Source of the DNA: CAXBBB01 sp963815505
GTDB taxonomy: Bacteria; Bacteroidota; Rhodothermia; Rhodothermales; BA12
Assembly: GCA_963815505.1 (NCBI GenBank)
Contig: CAWFGU010000023.1
Coordinates: 124,001 to 188,000 of the forward strand
DNA length: 64,000 nt
Direction: 5' to 3'
The translations under genes were made by a program, and so were the position numbers. The first letter of the stretch is position 1, and each line of letters starts with the position of its first letter. Below, in pieces: positions 1 to 8,484 of this stretch. A model generated the notes under the pieces. The model had not been told where the DNA came from and searched no databases. It saw nothing but the letters and a program-made list of their open reading frames with translations.

Positions 1-2
1 TC

Positions 3-179
3 GAAGAGCATCGCCCGCAAATCGAGCGGCTTCTCAAAGGCACGCTCGCGCGCAACCTCTATGGAAGCACCGAGTGGTGGCCCGTCACGCTGAGCGACGA
101 TCCGGTCTTCCAACAGGCGATGAGCCTCTGGGATCGTGCCTCGGACCTGGCGACGGCGACTCCGGCCCGGCGGAGGTAG
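3..179 (+). CDS. C-terminal end of an S41-family (tail-specific) protease, cut by window edge
   Basis: Only the last 58 codons are present, ending at TAG 177-179. The translation contains the segment LKGTLARNLYGSTEWWPV followed by DDPVFQQAMSLWD. This resembles the C-terminal tail of Bacteroidota carboxy-terminal processing proteases, in which an Ile/Leu-Lys-x-x-(I/L)-A-R-(D/N)-L motif precedes a final helix. The catalytic domain would lie upstream of the window. A strong hairpin terminator follows directly. The family call comes from this short tail alone and is moderate; the presence of a coding end is well supported by the frame and the terminator. Confidence 0.55.
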   Translation, partial: EEHRPQIERLLKGTLARNLYGSTEWWPVTLSDDPVFQQAMSLWDRASDLATATPARRR

Positions 180-200
180 GCCGTCTGGCTCTCCGACTCC

Positions 201-233
201 AAACCTGTCAGCTTTTCGGAAGCTGACAGGTTT
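201..233 (+). terminator. Rho-independent terminator after the S41 protease
   Basis: A perfect 14-bp inverted repeat (201-214 with 220-233) encloses a TTCGG loop. The right arm runs into a T-rich stretch (231-238). It sits 22 bases after the stop of the upstream gene and 27 bases before the next start, so it separates the two transcription units. Confidence 0.9.
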
Positions 234-259
234 TTTCTTGCCAATCGCCTTCTCACTGT

Positions 260-1228
260 ATGTCCGCTTTACTCCGCCTGTTCGCCCTGCTCTGCCTTCC
301 TATGCTCGCCGGATGTCAGACGATCACAGGCATCGGCCTCTCGTTCGTCTACGACCGTGCCGATCTTCCCGGCGCAAACGTGCGCATGAACCTGCCCTAC
401 GTCGACGGATCGACGGACGATAAGCAGCGCCTCAACCTTTTTCTACCGCTCGCCGATTCCGTCCGGGGTGAGGCGTGGCCGACGGTCGTGTTTGTGCATG
501 GCGGCGGATGGACCGAGGGCGACCGCAACTTCGAGTTCGGCGGCGAAGACCTGTACAACAACATCGGACGGTTCTTCGCCAGCAGAGGCATCGGTGCGGC
601 GGTCGTCTCGTACCGCTTGCTTCCCGGCGCGACGCTCCAAGACCAGGTCGCCGATGTGGCGCGTGCTACGGCTCGCACGCGCGCGCTCGTCGCTCGTCAG
701 GGCGGCGATCCCGACGCGTTGATCCTGATGGGGCACTCGGCGGGCGGGCATCTGGCGTCGTACGTGGCGTTGGATGCCGACGTGCAGTACGCCGCCGGAC
801 TTCCGCGTGGGGCCGTCTGCGGCGTGATTCCCGTCAGCGCCGCCGCCCTCGACCTGACCGACCGCCGCTCGTTCGAGATCGCAGACGATTTCGACTACTA
901 TGGCACCCGGTTCGGCCCGCGCGGCGAGTCGTTCGGCGAACTCCCGCCCGCAGGCCCTCCCTCCCAGTGGCAGATCGACGCCTCGATCTTGCCGCTCGTC
1001 GATTCGAATGCGCCGCCGTTCCTCATCCTGCACGCTGGCGGCGACTATCCCGCGCTAATCCGGCAGGCCGAACTGCTCGTCGCCGCGCTGGGTGAGGCAG
1101 ACGTGTCGGCGCAGTACGTCGTCGTGCCGGGCAAGTCGCACGCGCGCATCATCCCGACACTCAGCCGCGACGACCAAACCGCAGGCCCTGCGATGCTCCG
1201 CTTCGTCCGCGGTCTGAACTGCGAGTGA
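260..1228 (+). CDS. Lipoprotein alpha/beta-hydrolase (carboxylesterase-like)
   Basis: Predicted 322-residue surface or periplasmic esterase. The N-terminus is a lipoprotein signal (LLCLPMLAGC, Cys at about residue 19). The alpha/beta-hydrolase signatures are the oxyanion-hole motif HGGGW near residue 75, the nucleophile elbow GHSAGGH near residue 157, and a late GKSHARI that should carry the catalytic His. This arrangement matches the BD-FAE/hormone-sensitive-lipase-like carboxylesterases, which hydrolyse ester bonds of small or acetylated substrates. The substrate is unknown. The gene is monocistronic: it lies after a terminator, and the next gene is on the other strand. Confidence 0.85.
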   Translation: MSALLRLFALLCLPMLAGCQTITGIGLSFVYDRADLPGANVRMNLPYVDGSTDDKQRLNLFLPLADSVRGEAWPTVVFVHGGGWTEGDRNFEFGGEDLYNNIGRFFASRGIGAAVVSYRLLPGATLQDQVADVARATARTRALVARQGGDPDALILMGHSAGGHLASYVALDADVQYAAGLPRGAVCGVIPVSAAALDLTDRRSFEIADDFDYYGTRFGPRGESFGELPPAGPPSQWQIDASILPLVDSNAPPFLILHAGGDYPALIRQAELLVAALGEADVSAQYVVVPGKSHARIIPTLSRDDQTAGPAMLRFVRGLNCE

Positions 1229-1475
1229 GTGGAGCGGCCAGGCGCGTAATCTGGCTCGACACACCGTCACCGCTTGGCTTACAGCGCTGAGTTCAGGCTA
1301 TCGAATCGGTTTGGGATCTCTGACTGCGCAGGGAAGCCGGTTGGAAAAGGCGAGGGTTAAGAGAAAATCGAAGCGATTCCACTCGCCCTGACAGCCACTG
1401 GGATTGGCGAGGCTGATTCCAGATCCGAGAGCAGAGTGACCTATGCACGCTTGCAATCGATATCAACAGGCGCTG

Positions 1476-2138
1476 CTATTCCGCATGGTCAGCAAACACG
1501 AACGTGCGCTCGGGCAGGCGGACGGCGCACAGGCGGCCCATGCCTTCGCGGTGGACGTAGGCAGCGCCCGTGTCAACCATCAGCAGGTGCGGGCGGTCGA
1601 TGGGGCGGGAGCGAGGCGTATGGCCGCAGACGACGGGTTTCTCCCAGACCACGTCGCGGGGCTGCGTGTCGATGTGTTCGCGAGTCCAGAGCAGCAGGTC
1701 GGCGTCGGCGTGAGCGATGCTGTGGGCGACGGTGCGCCACGGCAGCAGGCCAGCATGCACGAAGAAGAAGTCGGACGTGTCCAGATATAACTCGGTGGCT
1801 TCGAGAAACGCCACGTGCGCCGGGTCGATGACGCCACCCGGATAGCTGGCACGCGTCGCTCCGCCGCCGCTCTGATGCCAGTGCGCGACCGCATTGATCG
1901 GGGCGTCCGGGGCAATGGCTTCGAGCATGATCGCCTCGTGATTGCCTCGCAGGAACGTGCACCGGACGCGCGATTGGAGGTCTATGCACGTCTGGATCAC
2001 GCCTCGCACGTCGGGCCCGCGGTCCACGTAGTCGCCTACGAAAACCACGTGATCGTCGGGTTGGAGGTCGAGCTTGGCTAGGAGCGTCTGCAGCGTCCGG
2101 GCGCAACCGTGCACGTCTCCGATGGCGATCAGACTCAC
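1476..2138 (-). CDS. Metallophosphoesterase (ApaH/PP2A-like Ser/Thr phosphatase family)
   Basis: The 220-residue protein has the full calcineurin-type metal-binding set: GDVHGC near residue 7, GDYVDRGPD near 36, RGNHE near 64, and later His residues (HAGLLPW, VCGHTP). The length and order match the bacterial PrpA/ApaH-like family, which hydrolyses phosphoproteins or dinucleoside tetraphosphates; the sequence alone does not say which. The start overlaps the nusB stop by four bases (ATGA), so the two are probably translationally coupled in one operon. Confidence 0.88.
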   Translation of the reverse strand: MSLIAIGDVHGCARTLQTLLAKLDLQPDDHVVFVGDYVDRGPDVRGVIQTCIDLQSRVRCTFLRGNHEAIMLEAIAPDAPINAVAHWHQSGGGATRASYPGGVIDPAHVAFLEATELYLDTSDFFFVHAGLLPWRTVAHSIAHADADLLLWTREHIDTQPRDVVWEKPVVCGHTPRSRPIDRPHLLMVDTGAAYVHREGMGRLCAVRLPERTFVFADHAE

Positions 2139-2917
2139 GAGCGGTCGGCGTCTGCGTCTCCGGCGTCTCCCTGGGCTTGCTGAGTCGCCTGGTGAATCGC
2201 TGTGGCTTCGGCCTTGGCAGAGGCGATCACTTCGGCAGCCGACTTCTGGCCGACACGTTTGCGCCTGCGCCTCCCGGTCGAACCCGTATCGCGGATTTCG
2301 ATGTCGGCGATCTCCGGCGCGTCCGCGAGCGGGGCCGCAGGCTCGTGAAGCGCATCGGCCGATCGAGCCGCAGCACCGCGCGGCGTATTGGCTTTGGGCG
2401 CGGCGTTCTTCCGGGTCGCCGTGTTCTTGCGGCTGACGGCAGCGAGCGTCGACTTACTCGGCATCCCGACGAGTCCGCGTCCCGATTTGCGCAGCCGGTC
2501 TTCGTCCAGCAACTGGATCAGCGAACTGTCCAGAATGCCGTTGACGAAGTGGCCGCTCTTGTCGGTCGAGTAGCGTTTGGCGAGTTCGATGCCTTCGTTG
2601 ATCGACACCTTGGGCGGAATGTCCTCGAACGCGAGCAGTTCGGTGAGCGCCATGCGCAGCACCAGCCGATCAATCAGGGCGATGCGCTCGAACTCCCAGT
2701 TTTGGGCGTGCGTCTGGATCAGTTTGTCCGTCGCGTCAACGTTGTCGAGCGCGCGCAGAAACAGCCGCTCGGCGAACGTGCGGGCGACACCCTTCTCGAA
2801 GCTGTCCGGACGGAGGACGTTGCGCATCACCTCGTCGCCCGAGCCGCCGCCCTGTTCCATCGCGTAGAGGGCTTGGAGAACGCGCTCGCGCACGAGTCGG
2901 CGGCTGCTGACGGCCAT
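2135..2917 (-). CDS. nusB: Transcription antitermination factor NusB with a long C-terminal tail
   Basis: NusB binds boxA RNA with NusE and supports antitermination of rRNA operons. The NusB fold covers about residues 1-145: it starts MAVSSRRLVRERVLQALYAM and includes LIDRLVLRMALTELLAFEDI and KVSINEGIELAKRYSTDKS, the most conserved part. About 110 further residues follow. They are Ala/Thr/Lys-rich, include a basic GRRRRKR patch, and look disordered; typical NusB is about 140-160 residues. I chose the internal ATG at 2917 because the conserved domain begins there and the 41 residues before it are unrelated. The gene is divergent from comEC, with 149 bases between starts, and overlaps the downstream phosphatase. 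Confidence 0.92.
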   Translation of the reverse strand: MAVSSRRLVRERVLQALYAMEQGGGSGDEVMRNVLRPDSFEKGVARTFAERLFLRALDNVDATDKLIQTHAQNWEFERIALIDRLVLRMALTELLAFEDIPPKVSINEGIELAKRYSTDKSGHFVNGILDSSLIQLLDEDRLRKSGRGLVGMPSKSTLAAVSRKNTATRKNAAPKANTPRGAAARSADALHEPAAPLADAPEIADIEIRDTGSTGRRRRKRVGQKSAAEVIASAKAEATAIHQATQQAQGDAGDADADRS

Positions 2918-3066
2918 GAAATCGGGAGTATAGAACGCAGAGCCGGTTTGTATGAGCGGACGCGCGTGCGGTTCGCCTGCATGTGCGCCTTCACACCGCT
3001 TTCTATGCGCGCGTCGGGGCCGTATGCTACGCGCACGCATCCGGTGTGCCTTCTTCTCTCTGACCT

Positions 3067-5610
3067 ATGGCGATCCGCCGCCGCCTCGACCCCAACGCTG
3101 CCCCTGCTGTCGCACTGGCTCTGGCGCTCGGGGCAGGCATCGCAGTTGCCGGGCGCCGCGGACTTCCACCCGATGCCGTCGCTCCTCCGACCGCCGAGCT
3201 TCTGAGCTGGGGTGGGCTGATGCTGATCGGAATGCTCCTCGCGCTAGCGAACTGGTGGCCACGCCGGCTGCACGCGCCACGCGGAGCGGTTCAGGCGGCT
3301 GGTATCGGCCTGGCGTTCTTTGGTCTGGGCGGAGTGATGCTGTGCGCTTCGCTGTCGCCTCCGGTCAGTCACGTCGCGCGGTTGGTCGGAGTGGCGCCTT
3401 CGGACGCGGCTGCTCGGGATGCCTGGCTGGTCGGACAGGAAGTCGAGGTGGCGGGTCGCGTCGCGTCTTCCGTCCGCGTCGGCGAGCGCAACGCACGGTT
3501 CACGCTGGACGATGTGGAGGCAAACGGGCAGCGGTGGAAGGGCAGCGTCGCCGTAACGGTCGGTCCGTCGAACGGGCGGGCCGAGTTCGAGCCGCCGATC
3601 TTGGAGCAAGGGCAGCGCGTGCGGTTACGCGGCCTGCTGCGCCCACCGCCGCCCAAGGGAAACCCGTCCGACTTTGGGTACGGCGCGTTCCTGGTCGGCA
3701 AGGGCACGTGGGCGACGATGCGCGTTCGCGCGCCCGAGCGAGCCGATGATCCCACTTCGGATCTGATCGTGCTGGACGAATCGCCAAGCCTACTGGACCG
3801 CGTCGTCGTGTCGGTCCGGTCGCACGTCGAGGCGTCGCTGATTCGGTTCGTGCCGCACGACGACTCGCGGGCGTTGCTTCGGGCGCTGCTGCTGGGAGAG
3901 CGCGATGCCATCGCCGAGGAGACGCGTGAGCAGTTCGCCCGGACCGGACTGCTCCACTTGCTGGCCGTGTCGGGGCTGCACGTGCTGCTCGTCGGTATGA
4001 TGTTGCACGGTCTGCTGCGTCCGCTTCTGCTCCGCGCGGGTCTGAAGTTTCGGGCGATGGAAGTGAGCCGCGCCGCCGTCACGGTTGTGATTCTGTGCGT
4101 CTACGCCTTGGTCACCGGCGGCTCGGACAGCGTGTGGCGCGCCGTCCTGATGGCGACGCTGGCGGTCGTCGCGCGGGCGCTGCAGAAGCCGTCGGCGGGG
4201 ACGAACGCCCTGGCCGTCGCCGCGCTCGTGCTGTTGATGCTACGGCCGACGCGCCTGTTCGGTGTCGGCTTCCAACTCTCCTTCGCCGCCGTCCTCGGGC
4301 TGCTCACGCTGGCGCGTGCGCTCACGTTCGCGGCTCCCAAGCGCGTTCGAGACTCCGGCATTCTCAACTGGCTATGGGACGCAACGGCTGTGACGCTGGC
4401 CGCTACGATCGCGACGGCGCCGATTCTTCTATTCCACTTCGGCCGCGTCCCCCTCGCCGGGTTGGTGCTCAACCTGCCCGCGATGACGCTGACGATGGCC
4501 GCGTTCGCGTCGGCGCTGCTGACCGTTTTGCTGGCATGGATTCCTCCCGTCGCCGGACTCGTCGGTGCAATGGCGGACACGCTCTGCCGGGCACTGATCT
4601 GGACGACACAGACCGGCGAGCAGCATGTGGGGCGGTGGGCGCTCGAAGGCTTCGTGACGCGCCCGCTGCTCGTTGGTGCGCTGTCCATCCTGGTGCTACT
4701 GACGATGTTCTGGCGCTACCGCTTCGCACGCGCGCCGCTGGCTGGAGCCGCGCTGCTGCTGGCCGCCGTCAGCGCGTGGATCGGCGTTTTGTCGCCTGAC
4801 GCGCGGCGTCCGTCGCTCGACGTAGTGTTCTTCGACACCGGGCAGGGCGACGCGGCTCTGCTCCGCACGCCTTCGGGCCGCCACGTCCTGATCGACGCCG
4901 GTCCGCTGACCGATACGTGGGACGCCGGAGCCCGCACGATCCTCCCGCACCTCCAGAAGCTCGGCGTCGACCAATTAGACGCCGCCATCGTCTCCCACCC
5001 ACACGCCGATCATCTGGGCGGACTGCCCACACTGCTGCGAACCGTCGAAATCGGACGAGTAGTCGACAATGGGCAGGATGTGGGGACCATTCTCTACGCC
5101 GAGACGCATTTCCTACTCGACAGCCTCTCTGTGCCGCGCCTGAGCGTAACGGCAGGCGACACGCTCGACCTGGGCGATGGGATTATCGCCACCATTCTCG
5201 GCCCCGTTCGAGCCGGACTTCCTCCCGACGAAGCCAACAACGCATCCGTCGTGTTGCTCATTCGCTACGGCGAAGTCGAACTGCTGTTCGCGGGCGACGC
5301 CGAGCAGGAGGCCGAGGCCGAGATGCTGCGCCACTGGTCGCCGCTCGTAGACGAAGGGTTGCTGCGCGCCGACGTCGTCAAAGTCGGCCACCACGGCTCG
5401 CGGACGAGCAGCACGCCGGATTGGATCGACGCGGTATTGAAGCCGGGCGGAGTCGCCGTCGTCAGCGTGGCGCGTCAAAACATATACCGTCTGCCCAACG
5501 CAGAAGTCGTGGATCGGTGGGAGCAGGCAGGCGCGGACGTGCGGCTGACGCATCGCGGCGCGGTATGGCTTCGCACGGATGGACGGAGCGTTGAAGAGGT
5601 GCCATGGTGA
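3067..5610 (+). CDS. comEC: ComEC/Rec2 DNA-uptake channel protein
   Basis: Inner-membrane channel that moves transforming single-stranded DNA into the cytoplasm. The 847-residue protein has the three expected parts. There is an N-terminal DUF4131/OB region with two membrane segments. A central multi-pass Competence domain carries the motif HLLAVSGLHVLLV near residue 297. A C-terminal metallo-beta-lactamase-like domain has FFDTGQGDAALL (near 591), SHPHADHLGG (near 644) and VGHHGSRTSS (near 773). All His/Asp metal-ligand motifs are visible, so a nuclease activity of the C-terminal domain is possible. The frame is intact. The cell may be naturally competent, but no other com gene is in the window. 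Confidence 0.95.
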   Translation: MAIRRRLDPNAAPAVALALALGAGIAVAGRRGLPPDAVAPPTAELLSWGGLMLIGMLLALANWWPRRLHAPRGAVQAAGIGLAFFGLGGVMLCASLSPPVSHVARLVGVAPSDAAARDAWLVGQEVEVAGRVASSVRVGERNARFTLDDVEANGQRWKGSVAVTVGPSNGRAEFEPPILEQGQRVRLRGLLRPPPPKGNPSDFGYGAFLVGKGTWATMRVRAPERADDPTSDLIVLDESPSLLDRVVVSVRSHVEASLIRFVPHDDSRALLRALLLGERDAIAEETREQFARTGLLHLLAVSGLHVLLVGMMLHGLLRPLLLRAGLKFRAMEVSRAAVTVVILCVYALVTGGSDSVWRAVLMATLAVVARALQKPSAGTNALAVAALVLLMLRPTRLFGVGFQLSFAAVLGLLTLARALTFAAPKRVRDSGILNWLWDATAVTLAATIATAPILLFHFGRVPLAGLVLNLPAMTLTMAAFASALLTVLLAWIPPVAGLVGAMADTLCRALIWTTQTGEQHVGRWALEGFVTRPLLVGALSILVLLTMFWRYRFARAPLAGAALLLAAVSAWIGVLSPDARRPSLDVVFFDTGQGDAALLRTPSGRHVLIDAGPLTDTWDAGARTILPHLQKLGVDQLDAAIVSHPHADHLGGLPTLLRTVEIGRVVDNGQDVGTILYAETHFLLDSLSVPRLSVTAGDTLDLGDGIIATILGPVRAGLPPDEANNASVVLLIRYGEVELLFAGDAEQEAEAEMLRHWSPLVDEGLLRADVVKVGHHGSRTSSTPDWIDAVLKPGGVAVVSVARQNIYRLPNAEVVDRWEQAGADVRLTHRGAVWLRTDGRSVEEVPW

Positions 5611-5748
5611 TATTTTGGGTGTCGGAGTGTTGAGGGTGACAGGCATTCGAGCCAACCGGATTCGAGCGAAGAGGAACCAAATAGGGCGCACAGGCGATTT
5701 ACCGCCTTGTTACGCCCTCCTTTTCTTCCTACACCCCACTCTGCCCGT

Positions 5749-6501
5749 ATGGCCAGCTCTCCCTTCCGCGCTCTCCTCTTCGACATGGACGGCGTGCTCG
5801 TGGACGTCTCCAATTCGTACCGCCGCACCATCTCCGAAACCGTCTACTTTTTTACCGGACGTGAGATAACGGGCGAGCAGATCCAGCAGTACAAAGATCG
5901 GGGCGGCTTCAACGACGACTGGAAGCTGACCTACACGCTCATCCGCGAGGCGGGCATGGAGGTGTCGTACAGCCGCATGCACGACGAATTCCAGCGCCGC
6001 TATCGGGGCGAGAACTGGAACGGACTGATCCAGCAGGAAGCGTCACTCGTGACGCCGCAGACGCTGGCGCAGCTGCAGCCGGGTAGAGTCTTCGGCATCG
6101 TGACCGGCCGCCCCGAAGCAGAGGCCAAGTGGACACTCGAGTATCTCGGCCTCAAGAAGCACTTTCCGCTCCTCGTGGCGATGGAGCAGCAGGACCGCCG
6201 TACCAAACCCGATCCCTACCCATTGCGCCGCTCGCTGGCGATGCTCAAGCAGTGCGGAATGACCGTCGAGCCCGAAGAAGCCGTCTACGTAGGCGACACC
6301 GGAGACGACATGCTTGCCGCCCGCGCTGCCGGCTTTTGGGCCATCGGCCACGTCCCGCCCCAGGCCGATCCTGAGCGTCACGAGGGTATCCTCCGCGACC
6401 GAGGAGCCCATCTCGTCATCCGAGGCCTGAGCGAACTGCCCGGCGCGCTTTCGGAACTGGAGCACATGGCCAAAGAGAAGCAGCAGGAAGTCTACGCCTG
6501 A
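5749..6501 (+). CDS. HAD-superfamily phosphatase (subfamily IA)
   Basis: The 250-residue HAD hydrolase has motif I FDMDGVLVD at the N-terminus, motif II VTGRPE near residue 122, a motif III Lys in RRTKPDP near 150, and motif IV VGDTGDDMLAAR near 183. This is the set for phosphoryl transfer through an aspartyl phosphate. The alpha-helical cap after motif I is of class C1. I chose the ATG at 5749 because motif I starts ten residues later and the upstream extension is not protein-like. The substrate is not predictable. A GC-rich hairpin at 6536-6570 follows. Confidence 0.85.
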   Translation: MASSPFRALLFDMDGVLVDVSNSYRRTISETVYFFTGREITGEQIQQYKDRGGFNDDWKLTYTLIREAGMEVSYSRMHDEFQRRYRGENWNGLIQQEASLVTPQTLAQLQPGRVFGIVTGRPEAEAKWTLEYLGLKKHFPLLVAMEQQDRRTKPDPYPLRRSLAMLKQCGMTVEPEEAVYVGDTGDDMLAARAAGFWAIGHVPPQADPERHEGILRDRGAHLVIRGLSELPGALSELEHMAKEKQQEVYA

Positions 6502-6535
6502 CGCGTTTCACCTTTCGGCCCCCCCACCGATCCAC

Positions 6536-6570
6536 CGCCGCCCGGTCCGACGCTTGTTGGCCGGGCGGCG
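6536..6570. terminator. Bidirectional hairpin between convergent genes
   Basis: A perfect 10-bp GC-rich inverted repeat (6536-6545 with 6561-6570) and a 15-base loop lie between the HAD gene stop and the GH13 gene stop, which converge here. There is no clear T tract, so termination is inferred from position and stem strength. Confidence 0.6.
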
Positions 6571-6582
6571 CTGCATATCGGC

Positions 6583-8484
6583 CTACTGCATCGCCAGAAT
6601 CGCTGAGCGGCGGGCCGGGAGCGTGACGCGCAAGCTGTCGCCGTCGAAGGCGACATCGGAGGCATTGCTCAGCAGGTCGGCGAACACTCCGGCGGGCGCG
6701 GCGACGGTCACTGCCTGCGGCTGCTCGCTGGTGTTGAACAGGGCGATGACGGTTTCATCGCCCAGGGTACGTGCGTAGCCGAGTAGGCCGCGCGCGTCGT
6801 CGGTGAGGACGAAGTCGAGGTCGCCCCGGCGCAGAGCGGAATGCTCATTGCGGATGCGGGCCAACCGCTGATAGTACGTGTGATGCTCCGCGTCGAAGTG
6901 GACGCTGTCGGTCGGGCGCGGCAAGCCGAGCGGATGCGCGGTTTCGGGCTCGAACGTGAGGTCGGGCCAGATCAGCGGTTTGCGCGGCGACGGATCGTCT
7001 GCGCCCCACATGCCCATCTCTTCGCCGTTCCAGATGTGCGGCGCGCCGACGTAGGTGAACTGATGCGCCAGTAGCATCCGAGCGGTCTCGAACGTGCGCG
7101 CGCCGGGCCGTTCGACGCGGTACGCCGGGTCGTCCTCGGGCTTCGTGTGATATTTGTAGGGTCCTCGGTTGTAGAGCGAGGTAAGCAGGCGCGGCGCGTC
7201 GTGGCTGGAAGCGACGTTCATCATCGCGCGATTCATCGACGGGTGCGCGGTGTCGGCGAGGTAGGCGCTCAGGCTGTCGGCCAGAACCGAAGCGGGCAGC
7301 GCGTCCGGGGCCGCTGCGAAGAAGTGGCGGACGGATCGATACCAGCGGTAGTTCATGATCGCGTCGAACGTGTCGCCAGTCAGAAACGCGTCGGGGTGGA
7401 TCAGGCGGTCGGGCCACAGATCCCACCACACCTCGCCGATCAGCAGCGCGTCGGGGTTGACCTCGCGGACGACGCGGCGGTAGTCGCGCCAGAAGTCCAG
7501 TCCGATCTCGGCCGCCACGTCGAGCCGGATGCCGTCGACGCCGTCGGACGGATCGCCGTCGCCGTCGGGGTCGAGCCAGCGGCGGGTGACGGCGAAGATG
7601 TGCTCGCGCGCGTCGTCGCTGTACAGATCGCTCTCATACGCCTCCATCCCCTGGCTCGCGTCGTGGAAAGCGGTCTCGCGCAACTCGGGCAGTTCGTAGA
7701 CGCCGAACCAGCCACGAAGGGCGAACTCGTCGTCGGGCGTCGCCGGATCATCGAACGTCGCCGAGTACCAGTCGGCGTAGGCGCTTTCGGCTCCGTTGGC
7801 GACTACGTCGCGGGCGGCGGGATGGGTGATGCCGGTGTGATTCCACGAGTAGTCGACCACGACGCGGATGCCGCGCGCGTGAAACGCGGCGATCACGTCG
7901 ACGAACATGCGGTCGGCAGCCGTCATCGTCCAGGTCGACGGATCGTCCCACGTTTCCTGAGCGATTAGCGCGCGGTCGCCCTCGCGGTCGGGACCGAACG
8001 TAGGGTCGATGTGGAGCCACGAGCGAGCGTCGTACTTGTGCAGCGACGGCGCGTCGTTGAGTGGGTTGAAGTAGATCGCCGTCACGCCGAGCGAGTCGAG
8101 GTAGTCGACTTTGTCGAGCACGCCTTGCAGGTCGCCGCCGTAGCGCCGCAACTGAAACTTCTGAGCCGACGACGTGATCGGATACCCCAGCGCGTCGGTC
8201 CTTTCCTGAGTTTCGGCCATGTACGCGTCTTCGGCAAACCAGTCTTGGGTCCACGGCGTGACCTGCCAGCCGTCCGGCACGAAGTGCGGATAGGCACCGT
8301 CGATGTCGGCGGCGGTGGGGTCGTTGCCGGGGTCGCCGTTGCGGAAGCGTTCGGCAAAGATCTGGTACCACACCACGTCGGCGGCCCACGCAGGGGCTTG
8401 GTCGAACGGCGTCGCAGCTTGAGGACGCGGCGCGGGCGAGGCGCAGGCGGCGAGCAGCAGGCAAGCGGCGAGTAAGCGGATCAT
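6583..8484 (-). CDS. Lipoprotein GH13 alpha-amylase-family glycosidase
   Basis: The 633-residue enzyme acts on alpha-glucans. The lipoprotein signal ends in LLLAAC (Cys about residue 15), so it is anchored in the envelope. All four GH13 regions are present: VVVDYSWNHTG (near 211), GIRLDVA (nucleophile Asp, near 321), LIGEVWW (acid Glu, near 351) and SSHD (near 427). Long inserts before region I suggest cyclomaltodextrinase/neopullulanase-like or Bacteroidota surface amylase specificity. The C-terminal beta domain ends in SLRVTLPARRSAIL. The start overlaps the stop of the upstream GH92 gene by four bases, so both are likely made from one mRNA. Confidence 0.9.
   Translation of the reverse strand: MIRLLAACLLLAACASPAPRPQAATPFDQAPAWAADVVWYQIFAERFRNGDPGNDPTAADIDGAYPHFVPDGWQVTPWTQDWFAEDAYMAETQERTDALGYPITSSAQKFQLRRYGGDLQGVLDKVDYLDSLGVTAIYFNPLNDAPSLHKYDARSWLHIDPTFGPDREGDRALIAQETWDDPSTWTMTAADRMFVDVIAAFHARGIRVVVDYSWNHTGITHPAARDVVANGAESAYADWYSATFDDPATPDDEFALRGWFGVYELPELRETAFHDASQGMEAYESDLYSDDAREHIFAVTRRWLDPDGDGDPSDGVDGIRLDVAAEIGLDFWRDYRRVVREVNPDALLIGEVWWDLWPDRLIHPDAFLTGDTFDAIMNYRWYRSVRHFFAAAPDALPASVLADSLSAYLADTAHPSMNRAMMNVASSHDAPRLLTSLYNRGPYKYHTKPEDDPAYRVERPGARTFETARMLLAHQFTYVGAPHIWNGEEMGMWGADDPSPRKPLIWPDLTFEPETAHPLGLPRPTDSVHFDAEHHTYYQRLARIRNEHSALRRGDLDFVLTDDARGLLGYARTLGDETVIALFNTSEQPQAVTVAAPAGVFADLLSNASDVAFDGDSLRVTLPARRSAILAMQ

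Noticed and set aside
475..1095. Long plus-strand ORF of 206 codons overlapping the esterase
   Set aside because: It is an out-of-frame shadow of the esterase, Arg-rich with no motifs, as expected in GC-rich DNA.
1229..1475. Possible tRNA or small RNA gene between the esterase and the phosphatase
   Set aside because: No cloverleaf, T-loop or terminator pattern could be built on either strand.
2177..3205. 342-codon plus-strand ORF opposite nusB
   Set aside because: Antisense shadow of nusB and the comEC start region; low complexity and no family features.
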